A stretch of 64,000 nucleotides of DNA from JBMORL01 sp049322335 (GCA_049322335.1 JBMORL010000036.1:1-64000), one strand, 5' to 3'; positions 1 to 9,329 are shown, counted from the first letter of the stretch. Notes: generated by a model from the letters alone, not told the origin. Numbers and translations are program-made.

Positions 1-983
1 TAGAGAAGATGCTCCCCGTCCACCAGCACATTTTTTTCGCTGGTATGAACGGCATAATTAAACCCTTTTTGTAAACAGAAAGCTCCGTATTCGCCATACT
101 TGTTGAGGGCAATAAAACCGATCTGTGTGTCTTTGGTGTCTTTTTTACGAAGAATAAACTTTTTGTTGATGAGTTTCACTGCTTCCTCACAGGCTTTTTG
201 CGGAGATTTTCCGTTTCGCATCAGTTCCACCACCAGATGCGAGCCCACCACACGGATCACTTCTTCACCGTGTCCCGTTGCTGTAGCAGCCCCTACCTCG
301 TTATCCACATACAATCCCGCACCAATAATCGGTGAATCTCCTACCCTGCCATGCATTTTAAAAGCCATTCCGCTGGTAGTACAGGCGCCAGAGAGATTTC
401 CGTTTTTATCGAGTGCAATCATTCCTATTGTATCATGATTTTCGATATTTACTTTGGGTTTGTATTCAGAAGTTTTGAGCCATTCTTTCCACTCCTTTTC
501 TGATTCTTCTGTAAGCAGGTTTTCTTTTTTGAATCCCTGTGACAATGCAAATTCCAAAGCGCCATCGCCTACAATCATCACGTGAGGTGTTTTTTCCATT
601 ACAGCTCTTGCCACAGAAATGGGATGTTTAATATGTTCCAGACAAGCTACCGAACCGATATTCGATAATTCATCCATGATGCAGGCATCCAGCGTAACTC
701 TACCATCCCGATCGGGGCGGCCGCCATAACCTACGCTTCTTTCATTGGGATCGGCTTCCACTAATTTTACTCCGGCTTCCACTGCATCTAAAGCCCGGCC
801 ACCGTTAGAAAGTACTTTCCAGGCTTCTTCATTGGCTTTGATTCCAAAACTCCAGGTGGAGAGCACAACGGGTTTGTTGATCTTTTTCACAGGCTCAATA
901 ATGGTTTCGGCTTTCGATCTGCGGATAGCAAACAAACCGGCTGTGAGGGCTGAGAGTTTGATGAAATTTCTTCTGTTAAGCAT
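1..983 (-). CDS. N4-(beta-N-acetylglucosaminyl)-L-asparaginase (glycosylasparaginase), C-terminus cut by window edge
   Basis: This is an Ntn-hydrolase of the asparaginase-2/glycosylasparaginase family, which cleaves the GlcNAc-Asn bond or related isoaspartyl/asparagine substrates. The reading frame is open from the ATG at 983 to base 1 (327 codons), so the C-terminus lies outside the window. The N-terminus has an RRNFIKL twin-arginine-like motif followed by a hydrophobic stretch, which suggests Tat export. The autoprocessing site HDTIGM is present, with the predicted nucleophile Thr185, followed by the substrate-binding GGxxDNEVGAATATGHGE region (about residues 220-240). Most glycosylasparaginases in this phylum look the same. 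The start is supported by a -7-like element four bases upstream. Export and exact substrate are inferred. Confidence 0.9.
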   Translation of the reverse strand, partial: MLNRRNFIKLSALTAGLFAIRRSKAETIIEPVKKINKPVVLSTWSFGIKANEEAWKVLSNGGRALDAVEAGVKLVEADPNERSVGYGGRPDRDGRVTLDACIMDELSNIGSVACLEHIKHPISVARAVMEKTPHVMIVGDGALEFALSQGFKKENLLTEESEKEWKEWLKTSEYKPKVNIENHDTIGMIALDKNGNLSGACTTSGMAFKMHGRVGDSPIIGAGLYVDNEVGAATATGHGEEVIRVVGSHLVVELMRNGKSPQKACEEAVKLINKKFILRKKDTKDTQIGFIALNKYGEYGAFCLQKGFNYAVHTSEKNVLVDGEHLL

Positions 984-987
984 AGCA

Positions 988-995
988 CAATTTTA
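988..995 (-). promoter_or_regulatory. -7 promoter element of glycosylasparaginase
   Basis: TAAAATTG on the minus strand matches the Bacteroidota -7 consensus TAnnTTTG at 7 of 8 positions. Its last base lies 4 nt before the ATG, so transcription would begin at or next to the start codon. Confidence 0.4.
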
Positions 996-1069
996 CAAAT
1001 TTTATCTCAAAAATTAAACAACAGAAACGTTTGATTTTATCAGTATCAGGTAAAATTATACTGAATAGT

Positions 1070-1789
1070 TCAGATTATAAACATCAGCGCCAGCACCAAA
1101 AGAATACCCAACGTAATTATAATTAATAGTGAAACGACCAGTGTTAAAACTGCAAATTTCCGGTTAGGATCTGATTTATCGAGATTTCCTGTTGCAACAA
1201 TGGAAGTGATAAATCCCGCCAGGTAAAGAGCTAACATGGTAAGCATATAAATAAGAACCCAGATCCCTCCGGCCGCTCCGATTGCGGAAATCAGTAACAC
1301 TATCCCGAACATAAGGATAGAAGATAAGAGCAGATAAAAAGAAATTCTTGCGAGTTTTGAGTAAAAACCCTGATCTTTTTTCTTTTCATCGTTTACTGGT
1401 ATTTCATCATATACAGACTCTATGGGCACAAACAGATTATTTGTTATTTCAGGTGAAGTTTTTTTAAAAGAAGAATGAAGTGAATCGTTTGCGTCTTTAT
1501 TTTCTTTATTCATTGGTAAAATTTCATGAGATAAATTCTCTCCAACCAATAAATTTATTTTTTCGGGAGCAAGGCTGGTTCCGGACGTATCATTCAATGT
1601 TTTATCTTTCCGTTCTTCTGTAAGCGACAATCCGGGTTTTTCCTCCGTTTTCACTTTTTCCGGCCGTATCCCGGAATAAGTTTTATGATGAATATAAAAT
1701 CCATTTCTGTAAACCCTTTTTTCAAACGAACAGGAATGAAAAAAAAGAAAAACAAACACCGAAACGGCTGTTGAAATAACAATTCTCAC
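1070..1789 (-). CDS. Hypothetical lipoprotein with C-terminal membrane segments
   Basis: Function not recognised. The 239-residue product starts at a GTG and has a signal peptide ending in FFHSC, a plausible lipobox (Cys about residue 20). A polar Lys/Glu/Ser/Asn-rich linker follows to about residue 148. The C-terminal third holds about three hydrophobic segments (around 152-172, 176-198 and 215-238). The arrangement of an N-terminal lipoprotein signal or first helix, charged linker and small helical bundle resembles the DUF4190-like proteins of Bacteroidota, but I saw no decisive motif. The GTG start is supported by a -7-like element 4 nt upstream. It stands alone, 49 nt downstream of the next minus-strand gene. 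Confidence 0.6.
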   Translation of the reverse strand: MRIVISTAVSVFVFLFFHSCSFEKRVYRNGFYIHHKTYSGIRPEKVKTEEKPGLSLTEERKDKTLNDTSGTSLAPEKINLLVGENLSHEILPMNKENKDANDSLHSSFKKTSPEITNNLFVPIESVYDEIPVNDEKKKDQGFYSKLARISFYLLLSSILMFGIVLLISAIGAAGGIWVLIYMLTMLALYLAGFITSIVATGNLDKSDPNRKFAVLTLVVSLLIIITLGILLVLALMFII

Positions 1790-1793
1790 AGGC

Positions 1794-1801
1794 TAAAAGT
1801 A
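1794..1801 (-). promoter_or_regulatory. -7 promoter element, 4 nt before a GTG start
   Basis: TACTTTTA on the minus strand fits TAnnTTTG at 7 of 8 positions and ends 4 nt before the GTG at 1789. It belongs to the leaderless class described in the findings. Confidence 0.4.
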
Positions 1802-1838
1802 TTTCATAAAGGTAATTAAAAAGTTAACTTAAGTTAAT

Positions 1839-2423
1839 TTATCGATACGTATTAAGTTCTTTCTTTTTCATATACGCAATAAAATAATCCAACAAATTTT
1901 TGACTAAAATCAAAGCGACCGCAAGTGCAAAATTAACTTCGGTGAACGACATCATTTTTGAAAGCGGCCACAACAATACAAACAACACAATAAAAATAGC
2001 GAGCATGTGGTAATAAGTCTCTTTTTCCGTCTCTTTTGAAGTTGAGATTTTGAATTTTCCATTTATGAAGAACGAGATGAGAAGATTCGATCCATAACTG
2101 GCCAGCAACATGTATATGGTTTTTTTATCAATAGTGACAAACATTTGTTTCCCTCCTCCGTCAAAAAAATGGCCGGTGAGGATGAGAATGAAAAGAAAAA
2201 GTGAAGGATAGATCAATAGAAAACGGAAAAATATACTGATGCGCGAACCAAAACCGGTTTTTAGTGAAAAGAAAATTTTAATTATGGTTGCTCCGCCAAG
2301 AATAAGTAACTCAAAAAAGAAAAGAAAAAAGATATCACCAATACTCCACCCAAAGAAAAATACTCCGCATAACGGGTAAAGAATGTTAAATGCGAGGGGA
2401 AGGAGATGTAGGTATTTTTTCAT
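1839..2423 (-). CDS. Polytopic membrane protein, DUF6498-like
   Basis: A 194-residue hydrophobic protein with about five to six predicted membrane helices (roughly 7-25, 29-50, 62-82, 98-115, 133-152, 160-182). The N-terminal pattern (leucine-rich helix, GVFFFGWS, then an FFFELLILG helix) resembles the DUF6498 family, whose biochemical role is unknown. No catalytic motif is visible. It lies upstream of the lipoprotein at 1070-1789 on the same strand and is separated from the hexosaminidase gene by a palindromic repeat, so it is probably not part of the amino-sugar operon. Confidence 0.55.
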   Translation of the reverse strand: MKKYLHLLPLAFNILYPLCGVFFFGWSIGDIFFLFFFELLILGGATIIKIFFSLKTGFGSRISIFFRFLLIYPSLFLFILILTGHFFDGGGKQMFVTIDKKTIYMLLASYGSNLLISFFINGKFKISTSKETEKETYYHMLAIFIVLFVLLWPLSKMMSFTEVNFALAVALILVKNLLDYFIAYMKKKELNTYR

Positions 2424-2440
2424 GCTCAGTTATGTTTCAG

Positions 2441-2524
2441 GCCACAGATTTCACAGATTTACACAGATTTAATGCGTTTAAGATTTGTGTAATTCCATCT
2501 GTGCCAATCTGTGAAATCTGTGGC
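2441..2524. repeat. Inverted repeat built from CACAGATTT words
   Basis: The 19-nt arm at 2441-2459 (GCCACAGATTTCACAGATT) is exactly reverse-complemented at 2506-2524, with 46 nt between. Each arm contains the word CACAGATT repeated, and more imperfect copies sit in the loop. The right arm runs into the stop codon of the hexosaminidase gene. It could fold as a long hairpin at the 3' end of that operon. A related CGCAGAT family appears at 10426-10474. Confidence 0.75.
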
Positions 2525-4824
2525 TAATAAATTTCTATCTCATCCAAAAACATCCAGCTTTCGCTGCCCTCGCCCGGGTTTCCGGGATTTATCTTTCCTG
2601 CATTGCGCAGGTAAATTTTTACGTATCTTACTTTTTTGGATTTGAAAGAGGCAGTGAACGATCTCCGGTTTTCCCACTTTAGTCCGCCTTTATATGCGGT
2701 TCGCGAATCCCCTTTCCATTTTTTTCCGTTTTTGGAAAAGTGGAAATAAATTCCTTCGGGCAACCAGATCCAGTTATGATGATCTTCCAGCGCATTGATG
2801 ACCACTTCACTAATTTCCATTTTCTTTCCCAGGTCAATCGTTATTTCCACGTCTGTTCCGCTCCATCCCAGCCATTCAGAATTATTTTGCGGTAATGTTC
2901 CTTTTACCCCGTTTACCAATGTGAAATTGGCATCGGTATTATACATTCTGGCCGGTGGATCTTTATAGGTGATGGTTTTGGAAGTGGATTTGCTGCAATA
3001 AAAATTAATTTTAGCTGGGCGGGATAACGGATGATCATAATGCATCACCAATGTAGAATTCGAAAAAACTTCAATAAATCCTTTTCCATTTTTTATCGTG
3101 TCACGCATTATCATATTGCCAAAGGATTCTGTTCCTTCACGATTCATCTCGGCCCAATACACTACATCCCAGGCAGATGAATCCAGTTCGATCTTCACAC
3201 CACCCTGTGTTGGAACCATTTTATATTTTACATCAAACATCGCTGTAGAGAAATTAACATCCAAATCCTGCAATAACTCAAAATGTTTTTCCAGTCGTTT
3301 CAAAAAACTTTCTTCATTCCTGTTTTCTTTGGGCGACCACAAAACTTCTGAGAGCGCACACAATCTTGGAAGCGCCATGTATTCCACATGTTCTGTGGTA
3401 GTGATGTATTCCGTCCACACATTTCCCTGTGCGCCCAGAATGTATTTTGCCTCTTCTTCATTCAATTCTTCGGGAACAGGTTCGTAGGAATATACTTTTT
3501 CAACTGTAGTAAACCCGCCAATAGCAACAGGTTCATTGCGCGGATTGCCCTGGTAGTGATCAAAATAACAATGTGATCCGGGCGTCATCACCACGGTATG
3601 TTTTTCTCTGGCCGCTTTCACTCCTCCTTCTGTTCCGCGCCAGCTCATTACCGAAGCATTGGGAGCCAGTCCGCCTTCCAGAATTTCATCCCAGCCGATA
3701 ATTTTTTTTCCTTTTGAGTTGACAAATTTTTCAATGCGCTGAATGAAATAACTCTGCAGTTCATGTTCATCTTTTAATTTTTCGTCTTTGATTCTCTTCT
3801 GGCATTTTGAACATTTTTTCCACCTTTCTTTAGGACATTCATCACCGCCAATATGAATATATTCTCCGGGGAAAAGTTGCATAACTTCTGTAAGAATATC
3901 CTGCATAAATAAAAAAGTGGAGTCATTTCCCGCGCAATACACATCGTCAAACACACCCCATTTAGTCGCTACTTCAAAAGGACCACCTGTACACGAAAAC
4001 TGCGGGTAAGCCGCCAGCGCAGCCATCGAATGTCCCGGCATTTCTATTTCCGGTACGATGGTAACGTATCGCGAATTGGCGTAGTTCACAATTTCCTTTA
4101 TTTCTTCCTGTGTATAATAACCGCCATGTTTTTCGTTGTCGAATTTATTTTCGTTGTAATGGCCGATCATACTGTTTTTTCTCCATCCGCCAACAGAAGT
4201 GAGTTTCGGGTATTTTTTTATTTCAATGCGCCAGCCCTGGTCATCGGTTAAATGCCAGTGAAACACATTCATTTTGTGCATGGCGAGAACATCAATGTAT
4301 TTTTTTATAAACGTTACCGGAAAAAAATGCCTTGACACATCCAGGTGCATACCTCTCCAGGGAAAACGGGGATAGTCGGTGATAATCATAGGCGCCAGAC
4401 TCAGTTCCGGTGAATGGGAAACCATTTGTATCAATGAATGTGCTCCGTAAAAAACTCCGGCTTCGCTTCCCTTAATAATTATTTTTCCGGGAATAATTTC
4501 CATTGAATATCCTTCGGCCGGCAGAAGATCATCAGAAGTAAGACTGAGAAAAATTACTTTTTCAGGAATTTCTTCTTCTTTTCCCTTTTCCGGTTCAAAT
4601 GGTTTTACAACAGGATTGAGAGAAGAAACACGATTGAGATTTTCTTTCAGATTTTCTGCTTCGTCTTTCAGATCAATCTGTCTGTAGTAAATAACAAATT
4701 CGTTATCCAGCTGAAGATTGGGGGCACGTAATTTTTTTATTTCAACCGGTTGAGGAATAATATTCACCTGTGCTGTAACGAACAGGGGAAGAAAAAAAAC
4801 ATATATGACTATTACTTTTTTCAT
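2524..4824 (-). CDS. Secreted beta-N-acetylhexosaminidase, GH20
   Basis: This exo-acting glycosidase releases terminal beta-GlcNAc/GalNAc from chitin oligosaccharides or glycans. The 766-residue protein has a signal peptide (about 1-18), a GH20b N-terminal domain (about 20-150), the GH20 TIM barrel (about 153-500; HWHLTDDQGWR near 190-200) and the catalytic pair Asp328-Glu329 in HIGGDEC, as used for substrate-assisted catalysis. The last ~200 residues include a galactose-binding/discoidin-like beta-sandwich (WLGWSGTDVEITIDLG to YVKIYLRNAG). It is the last gene of a four-gene operon, starting one base after the phosphatase stop codon. Together with the transporter and ROK kinase upstream this indicates capture, uptake and phosphorylation of amino sugars. 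It has no T9SS sorting domain, so it is probably periplasmic. Confidence 0.93.
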   Translation of the reverse strand: MKKVIVIYVFFLPLFVTAQVNIIPQPVEIKKLRAPNLQLDNEFVIYYRQIDLKDEAENLKENLNRVSSLNPVVKPFEPEKGKEEEIPEKVIFLSLTSDDLLPAEGYSMEIIPGKIIIKGSEAGVFYGAHSLIQMVSHSPELSLAPMIITDYPRFPWRGMHLDVSRHFFPVTFIKKYIDVLAMHKMNVFHWHLTDDQGWRIEIKKYPKLTSVGGWRKNSMIGHYNENKFDNEKHGGYYTQEEIKEIVNYANSRYVTIVPEIEMPGHSMAALAAYPQFSCTGGPFEVATKWGVFDDVYCAGNDSTFLFMQDILTEVMQLFPGEYIHIGGDECPKERWKKCSKCQKRIKDEKLKDEHELQSYFIQRIEKFVNSKGKKIIGWDEILEGGLAPNASVMSWRGTEGGVKAAREKHTVVMTPGSHCYFDHYQGNPRNEPVAIGGFTTVEKVYSYEPVPEELNEEEAKYILGAQGNVWTEYITTTEHVEYMALPRLCALSEVLWSPKENRNEESFLKRLEKHFELLQDLDVNFSTAMFDVKYKMVPTQGGVKIELDSSAWDVVYWAEMNREGTESFGNMIMRDTIKNGKGFIEVFSNSTLVMHYDHPLSRPAKINFYCSKSTSKTITYKDPPARMYNTDANFTLVNGVKGTLPQNNSEWLGWSGTDVEITIDLGKKMEISEVVINALEDHHNWIWLPEGIYFHFSKNGKKWKGDSRTAYKGGLKWENRRSFTASFKSKKVRYVKIYLRNAGKINPGNPGEGSESWMFLDEIEIY

Positions 4825-4825
4825 T

Positions 4826-6886
4826 TTAAAATTTTATCGCTATCAAACAAATATCATCGGTTTGCTCAAAATCTCCTTTCCATTCCTCGAATACTTTTTC
4901 TGCAGTGTTTTTTTGTTGCGACATAGACTGTGAATATACAGAAACCAGTAATTCCCTGAACCGGGAATACCTGAATTTTTTTCCACCGGTACGCGAAACC
5001 GGGTTCCCGCCAAACTGGTCGGGGTAGCCATCAGTAAAGAGGTAAACGATCATTCCTTTTTCAATAACAAGATGATGTGACCGGAAAGAATTATTGTCTT
5101 CTGATTTTCCAACAGGTTGTTTATCCGGTTTGTATTCCATCATCTCTTGTCCTTTACAATACCATAATGGGTTATTTGCCCCAGCCCACCATAATTCTGA
5201 TTTATCCTTTTTGATAGCTACCAGTGAAATATCCATTCCGTCTTTGATGTTACTTCCGCTTTTTTCAAATGTTGTTATTACCAGTTCGCGGGTTTTATCC
5301 AGAATTTTTCCCGGATCGGTTATTCCAAACTCATGAACAGAACGCGAAAGTGCATTGGAGCATACCACACTAACCATGGCACCCGGCACACCATGTCCCG
5401 TACAATCGGCCGCTGCTACAAAAAGATAATTACCTTTTTCTTCAAAAAAATAAAAATCTCCCGCCACAATATCCTTAGGCTTGTACATCAGAAAACTATC
5501 CGGAAGGTATTTATGAAATTCATCAGGAGTAACGAGAATAGCCTGCTGAAGGCGCTTGGCATACGTAATAGAATCCATTACCTCTTTTTGCTTTTCTTCA
5601 ATTATTTCTTTTTGAATCTCCACCTGTTTTTTCTGATTCTCTGCTTCCGTTTTCTGCAACTCAATAATTTTTTTCTGTCTCGCTGTAATCCTGAAACGGT
5701 TATACATAAAATAAGCAAAAACAATAAGCAGTGCCAATCCCAGATACAATACATACCGTTGTTTTTTTTCGTATTCCAGCTGGGTTTCGTTTATAATTTT
5801 TTCTTCCTCGTGTTTCATTTTTTCGGCAGCCGATTTTCTTTCGTACTCATATTTGTATTTTTGCCTGGTGATTTCCTGTTTATTCTCTTCAGAGATCATC
5901 TGGTCCCGGTGTTTATAATACATTTCGAGATTTTCAAATGCTTCTTTATACATTCCTTTTTTCAGGTAAGCGCTTTTTAACAACATGTGTGCATCTTTCA
6001 ATAATTCGGTATGCTGCATCTCTGTAGCCATCTCTAACGACAGCTTTCCCATAATAACAGCGCTATCCTGGTTACCGGTATGATAATAGATGTTTCCAAA
6101 ATTCACATACAGGCCTGCCAATCCTTCCACATCATCCAATCGCTGTCTTATTTTTTTGCTTTCTTTAAAATAGTTCAGGGCTTCTTCATACTTTTTTTCA
6201 TCTACCAAAAGATTTCCAATATTGTTCAGCGACATAGCCTCACCATACTCATCTCCTGTTTTTTTTCTCATCTCAAGGCTTTTCTCCAAGTATAAATGTG
6301 CTTTCAGGTAATTCTTTTTTTCATGATACACCAATCCCATATTACTCCATGTAGTAGCCATTTTTTGTTCATCATTGAGTTTTTTAAAAAATTCAAGATT
6401 TTCCCTGTATGCGTCCAATGCCTGATCTGTTTCTCCCTGATCAAGATGAATATTGGCAATATTCCCCATGGCACTGGCCGATAATTTCAGGTCACCGGCC
6501 TGCTCGCTCAATTTTAATGCTTCAGCATAAAATTCCATTGCCAGCGGATAATTTCCCTTGCTCTGATAAACCAACCCGAGGTTATTTAATGCCTTTCCTT
6601 TGGCGGCAGCATAAAAGTTTCTGTTGTTCTCCAAAAAATGAAAAACGGAAAGGTGTTTTTCTGAAATTTCCACGATCTTTTCATTCAGCTGTACATCCAA
6701 AGCAGGATCGGAGGCATAAATAATATCATCCCATGCAAACAGTGCTTTTACACGTAACGAATCGTGTGCATCTGATGAAACTATTTTTTTAAGTGAATCA
6801 ACCTGAGAATAATCTTCACATCGGGCAACAGAAGACAGCAATAAAACGAAAAATCCTATCACTGCATACTTTCCCATTTTCATCAT
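4826..6886 (-). CDS. TPR-repeat membrane sensor with SpoIIE/PP2C phosphatase domain
   Basis: This is a signal-transduction protein that would dephosphorylate a Ser/Thr-phosphorylated partner such as an anti-sigma-factor antagonist. The 686 residues comprise a signal peptide (1-23), about six tetratricopeptide repeats (about 95-330), a charged coiled coil, one membrane helix (378-396), a second coiled coil (400-445) and a SpoIIE-type PP2C domain (about 460-686). Metal-binding and signature motifs are present: KDIVAGDFY, DCTGHGVPGAM, DGMD, FTDGYPDQFGG and QTDDICL. The TPRs should be periplasmic and the phosphatase cytoplasmic. The start overlaps the ROK kinase stop by ATGA and the hexosaminidase ATG follows one base after its stop, so it is translationally coupled inside an amino-sugar operon. 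The kinase or anti-sigma partner is not in the window. Confidence 0.88.
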   Translation of the reverse strand: MMKMGKYAVIGFFVLLLSSVARCEDYSQVDSLKKIVSSDAHDSLRVKALFAWDDIIYASDPALDVQLNEKIVEISEKHLSVFHFLENNRNFYAAAKGKALNNLGLVYQSKGNYPLAMEFYAEALKLSEQAGDLKLSASAMGNIANIHLDQGETDQALDAYRENLEFFKKLNDEQKMATTWSNMGLVYHEKKNYLKAHLYLEKSLEMRKKTGDEYGEAMSLNNIGNLLVDEKKYEEALNYFKESKKIRQRLDDVEGLAGLYVNFGNIYYHTGNQDSAVIMGKLSLEMATEMQHTELLKDAHMLLKSAYLKKGMYKEAFENLEMYYKHRDQMISEENKQEITRQKYKYEYERKSAAEKMKHEEEKIINETQLEYEKKQRYVLYLGLALLIVFAYFMYNRFRITARQKKIIELQKTEAENQKKQVEIQKEIIEEKQKEVMDSITYAKRLQQAILVTPDEFHKYLPDSFLMYKPKDIVAGDFYFFEEKGNYLFVAAADCTGHGVPGAMVSVVCSNALSRSVHEFGITDPGKILDKTRELVITTFEKSGSNIKDGMDISLVAIKKDKSELWWAGANNPLWYCKGQEMMEYKPDKQPVGKSEDNNSFRSHHLVIEKGMIVYLFTDGYPDQFGGNPVSRTGGKKFRYSRFRELLVSVYSQSMSQQKNTAEKVFEEWKGDFEQTDDICLIAIKF

Positions 6887-7839
6887 ATCACCAGTGAAGC
6901 CGCGCCCAAAATAGCCGCATCATTTTCTTTTAAAAGAGACGGTAATATCTTCACTTTGTTTTTATAAATGTTCAACAAATTCTCTTCAAAATATTTTACC
7001 GTAGGATTAAACAAAAAATGTCCCGATTGTGCCAGGCCGCCAAATAAAAATATAGCTTCGGGGCTGGTAACGGCCACCGCATTAGCTAAAAACAATCCCA
7101 GAATTTCTCCTGTTCTGCGAAAAGCTTCAATAGCTTCTGCCTCGCCCTGCTGTGCCCGCTCGAAAATAGTTTGTGCGGTAATTTCTTCGCCAAACATTCC
7201 CATTTTCAGTCTTCCTTCTGTCGATAAACTTTCCACTTTTAATTCAGCATACGTTTTCACAATTCCTGTGGCCGAACAATAGGTTTCCAAACAGCCTTTT
7301 CTTCCGCAACCACATAATCTTCCGTTGCGCTGAATAATAACATGTCCCATTTCTCCGGCAAAACCGTCATGTCCATACACCATTTCACCGTTCACTACAA
7401 CACCACTTCCCAATCCGGTTCCCAGTGTAATGAAAATAAAATCTTTCATTCCTTTAGCTCCGCCAAAGATCATTTCTCCCATGGCTGCAGCATTGGCATC
7501 GTTGGTAAGAACCGATTTTACTCCTGTATATTTTTCGAAATAAGAAGCAAGGGGAATCACACCTTTCCAGTTAAGATTGGGAGCAAATTCAATAGTGCCG
7601 TTAAAATAATTTCCATTCGGAGCACCAATTCCCACTCCTGAGAAATTCAGATTTGGGTATTGAGTATTGAGTATTGTGACCGTTTCTTTTATTTTCTCAG
7701 CGGTAGCTTTTGCCAATTCCTCTGCGTTCGGATATTTTTTTGTGGACACCATATCACGTGCGATGATAGTTCCTTTTTCATTCACCAGTCCGAATACAGT
7801 ATTCGTTCCGCCTATATCTATTCCTGCAACGATTTTCAT
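6883..7839 (-). CDS. ROK-family sugar kinase (glucokinase/N-acetylhexosamine kinase)
   Basis: An ATP-dependent kinase of the ROK family, 318 residues. It has the phosphate-binding motif DIGGTN (8-13), the catalytic Asp114 in NDANA, and the ROK zinc site His166 with Cys176, Cys178 and Cys183 (CGCGRKGCLE). The 4-nt ATGA overlaps with the transporter upstream and the phosphatase gene downstream show strict co-expression. The hexosaminidase in the same operon favours GlcNAc or glucose as substrate, but family motifs alone do not separate these. Residues 54-64 are encoded by an unusual short tandem repeat (ACTCAAT words), discussed in the findings. Confidence 0.9.
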   Translation of the reverse strand: MKIVAGIDIGGTNTVFGLVNEKGTIIARDMVSTKKYPNAEELAKATAEKIKETVTILNTQYPNLNFSGVGIGAPNGNYFNGTIEFAPNLNWKGVIPLASYFEKYTGVKSVLTNDANAAAMGEMIFGGAKGMKDFIFITLGTGLGSGVVVNGEMVYGHDGFAGEMGHVIIQRNGRLCGCGRKGCLETYCSATGIVKTYAELKVESLSTEGRLKMGMFGEEITAQTIFERAQQGEAEAIEAFRRTGEILGLFLANAVAVTSPEAIFLFGGLAQSGHFLFNPTVKYFEENLLNIYKNKVKILPSLLKENDAAILGAASLVI

Positions 7840-9314
7840 TTAGAGGTTCTGTTTTCAGATTTTGTATCCAGAAATATTCCCTGGGCTTTTAAAATTTTTA
7901 CTGATTTAACAGCATAAAATGCCAGGTAAGCAAAACAGCCTATTCCCACAACATAACTTGACTTTATTCCTAATAATGCATCGCCCGCAAGGTATCCCTG
8001 CAATAAACTGATGAATCCACCACCCATGATCATCATTACCAAAAAACCTGATCCTTCATTAGTATGTTTTCCCAAACCGGAAATAGCTAACGTAAATACA
8101 CAAGGCCATAGCGTACTGCAAAAAAGTCCCACGCTCATAAACGAATATGCACTGATCATTGGATTAGTGGAAATGATCCCTGTAGCCAAAGCCGCAATCC
8201 CCATTATGGAAAAGATAAGCAACTGACGTGCAGGATTCCCCTTACTTAACAAATCACCGGCAATCATTACTACGATTACTAACGGATACCACCCAAACGA
8301 AGAAATATCATTACCTACGATATAATTTATCAGAATAAATAATCCAAATGCCAGGTAAGGCATGATTAGGCCCAAAGCAAATTTTACTTTATTGTCAGTA
8401 GAAAAAACACCCGCTGCTGATGTCCACCTGCCAATCATCAGACTGGCCCAAAACAAAGACACAAACGGAGCTACCTGGTTTGTTTCCAGTTTCATTTCCT
8501 GTTTTAAAAAATCAGAAAGATTTCCGGCTGTTGACACTTCCACTCCTACATACATAAAAATTGCGATCATACCCATCCATAATTGTGGATATGCCAGCGA
8601 ATTTTTTCGGGAGACATTGGATGAAGTGGAATCTAAAACCGATTCATCACTTTTTGACTCATTATTTCCAACTGTATTTTCCAGTTTATCCGGAATGGAA
8701 GAAAACTTAAAAAGTATTGCTACGAGAATAAAAGCAGCCCCAAGAATCAAATAAGGCGTTTTAATGCTTTCTATATCTGCAAGAGTTGAGCTATTACCTG
8801 CATTAACGCTGCCAAAAATAGCTAGGCTTAGCAATACAGGACCGATAGTGGTACCGATATTATTTATTCCACCTGCTAAACTCAGCCGCTGGGAACCTTT
8901 GGAAGGATCACCCATGTTTATGGCCAACGGATTTGCAGCTGTCTGCTGCAGAGAAAATCCAAGTCCCACAATAAAGAGTCCTGTTATCATCATGTTAAAA
9001 GACGCACTATTGGCAGCCGGAATAAATAATAATGTTCCTGTTGCAGAAATAATCAAACCTAATGCTATACCATTTTTATAACCGATTTTGTTTAAAATAT
9101 CTTCCCCCATCATTCTTGAAATGATATAATAGATCAACGATCCCACGGTATATGCCACATAAAAAGCGAAGGAAACCATTTGTACCTGCCATTGTTCCAT
9201 ATGAAGCTTTTCCTTAAAAACAGGAATAAGTATATCGTTGGAAGCCGCCACAAATCCCCAGAAGAAAAAAACGGAAATGAGAACGGGTAATGCTCTTGAA
9301 TTATTCGGCTGCAT
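7836..9314 (-). CDS. FHS-type MFS sugar permease (fucose/glucose/GlcNAc proton symporter)
   Basis: A major-facilitator transporter of 492 residues with about 12 membrane helices and a polar cytoplasmic loop of about 40 residues after helix 6 (Ser/Asn-rich, about 205-240). The N-terminal FFFWGFVAASNDILIPVFK and the QTAANPLA segment are typical of the FHS family (L-fucose permease, glucose/galactose GluP, NagP). It is the first gene of the amino-sugar operon and overlaps the ROK kinase start by ATGA, so the likely cargo is free GlcNAc or a related hexose released by the GH20 enzyme. Substrate assignment is from context only. Confidence 0.88.
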   Translation of the reverse strand: MQPNNSRALPVLISVFFFWGFVAASNDILIPVFKEKLHMEQWQVQMVSFAFYVAYTVGSLIYYIISRMMGEDILNKIGYKNGIALGLIISATGTLLFIPAANSASFNMMITGLFIVGLGFSLQQTAANPLAINMGDPSKGSQRLSLAGGINNIGTTIGPVLLSLAIFGSVNAGNSSTLADIESIKTPYLILGAAFILVAILFKFSSIPDKLENTVGNNESKSDESVLDSTSSNVSRKNSLAYPQLWMGMIAIFMYVGVEVSTAGNLSDFLKQEMKLETNQVAPFVSLFWASLMIGRWTSAAGVFSTDNKVKFALGLIMPYLAFGLFILINYIVGNDISSFGWYPLVIVVMIAGDLLSKGNPARQLLIFSIMGIAALATGIISTNPMISAYSFMSVGLFCSTLWPCVFTLAISGLGKHTNEGSGFLVMMIMGGGFISLLQGYLAGDALLGIKSSYVVGIGCFAYLAFYAVKSVKILKAQGIFLDTKSENRTSK

Positions 9315-9329
9315 GCACTGGTTTTGCTC

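Noticed and set aside
100..438. Plus-strand reading frames at 100-438 and 745-1017
   Set aside because: They are antisense shadows of the glycosylasparaginase gene, whose motifs are clear on the minus strand.
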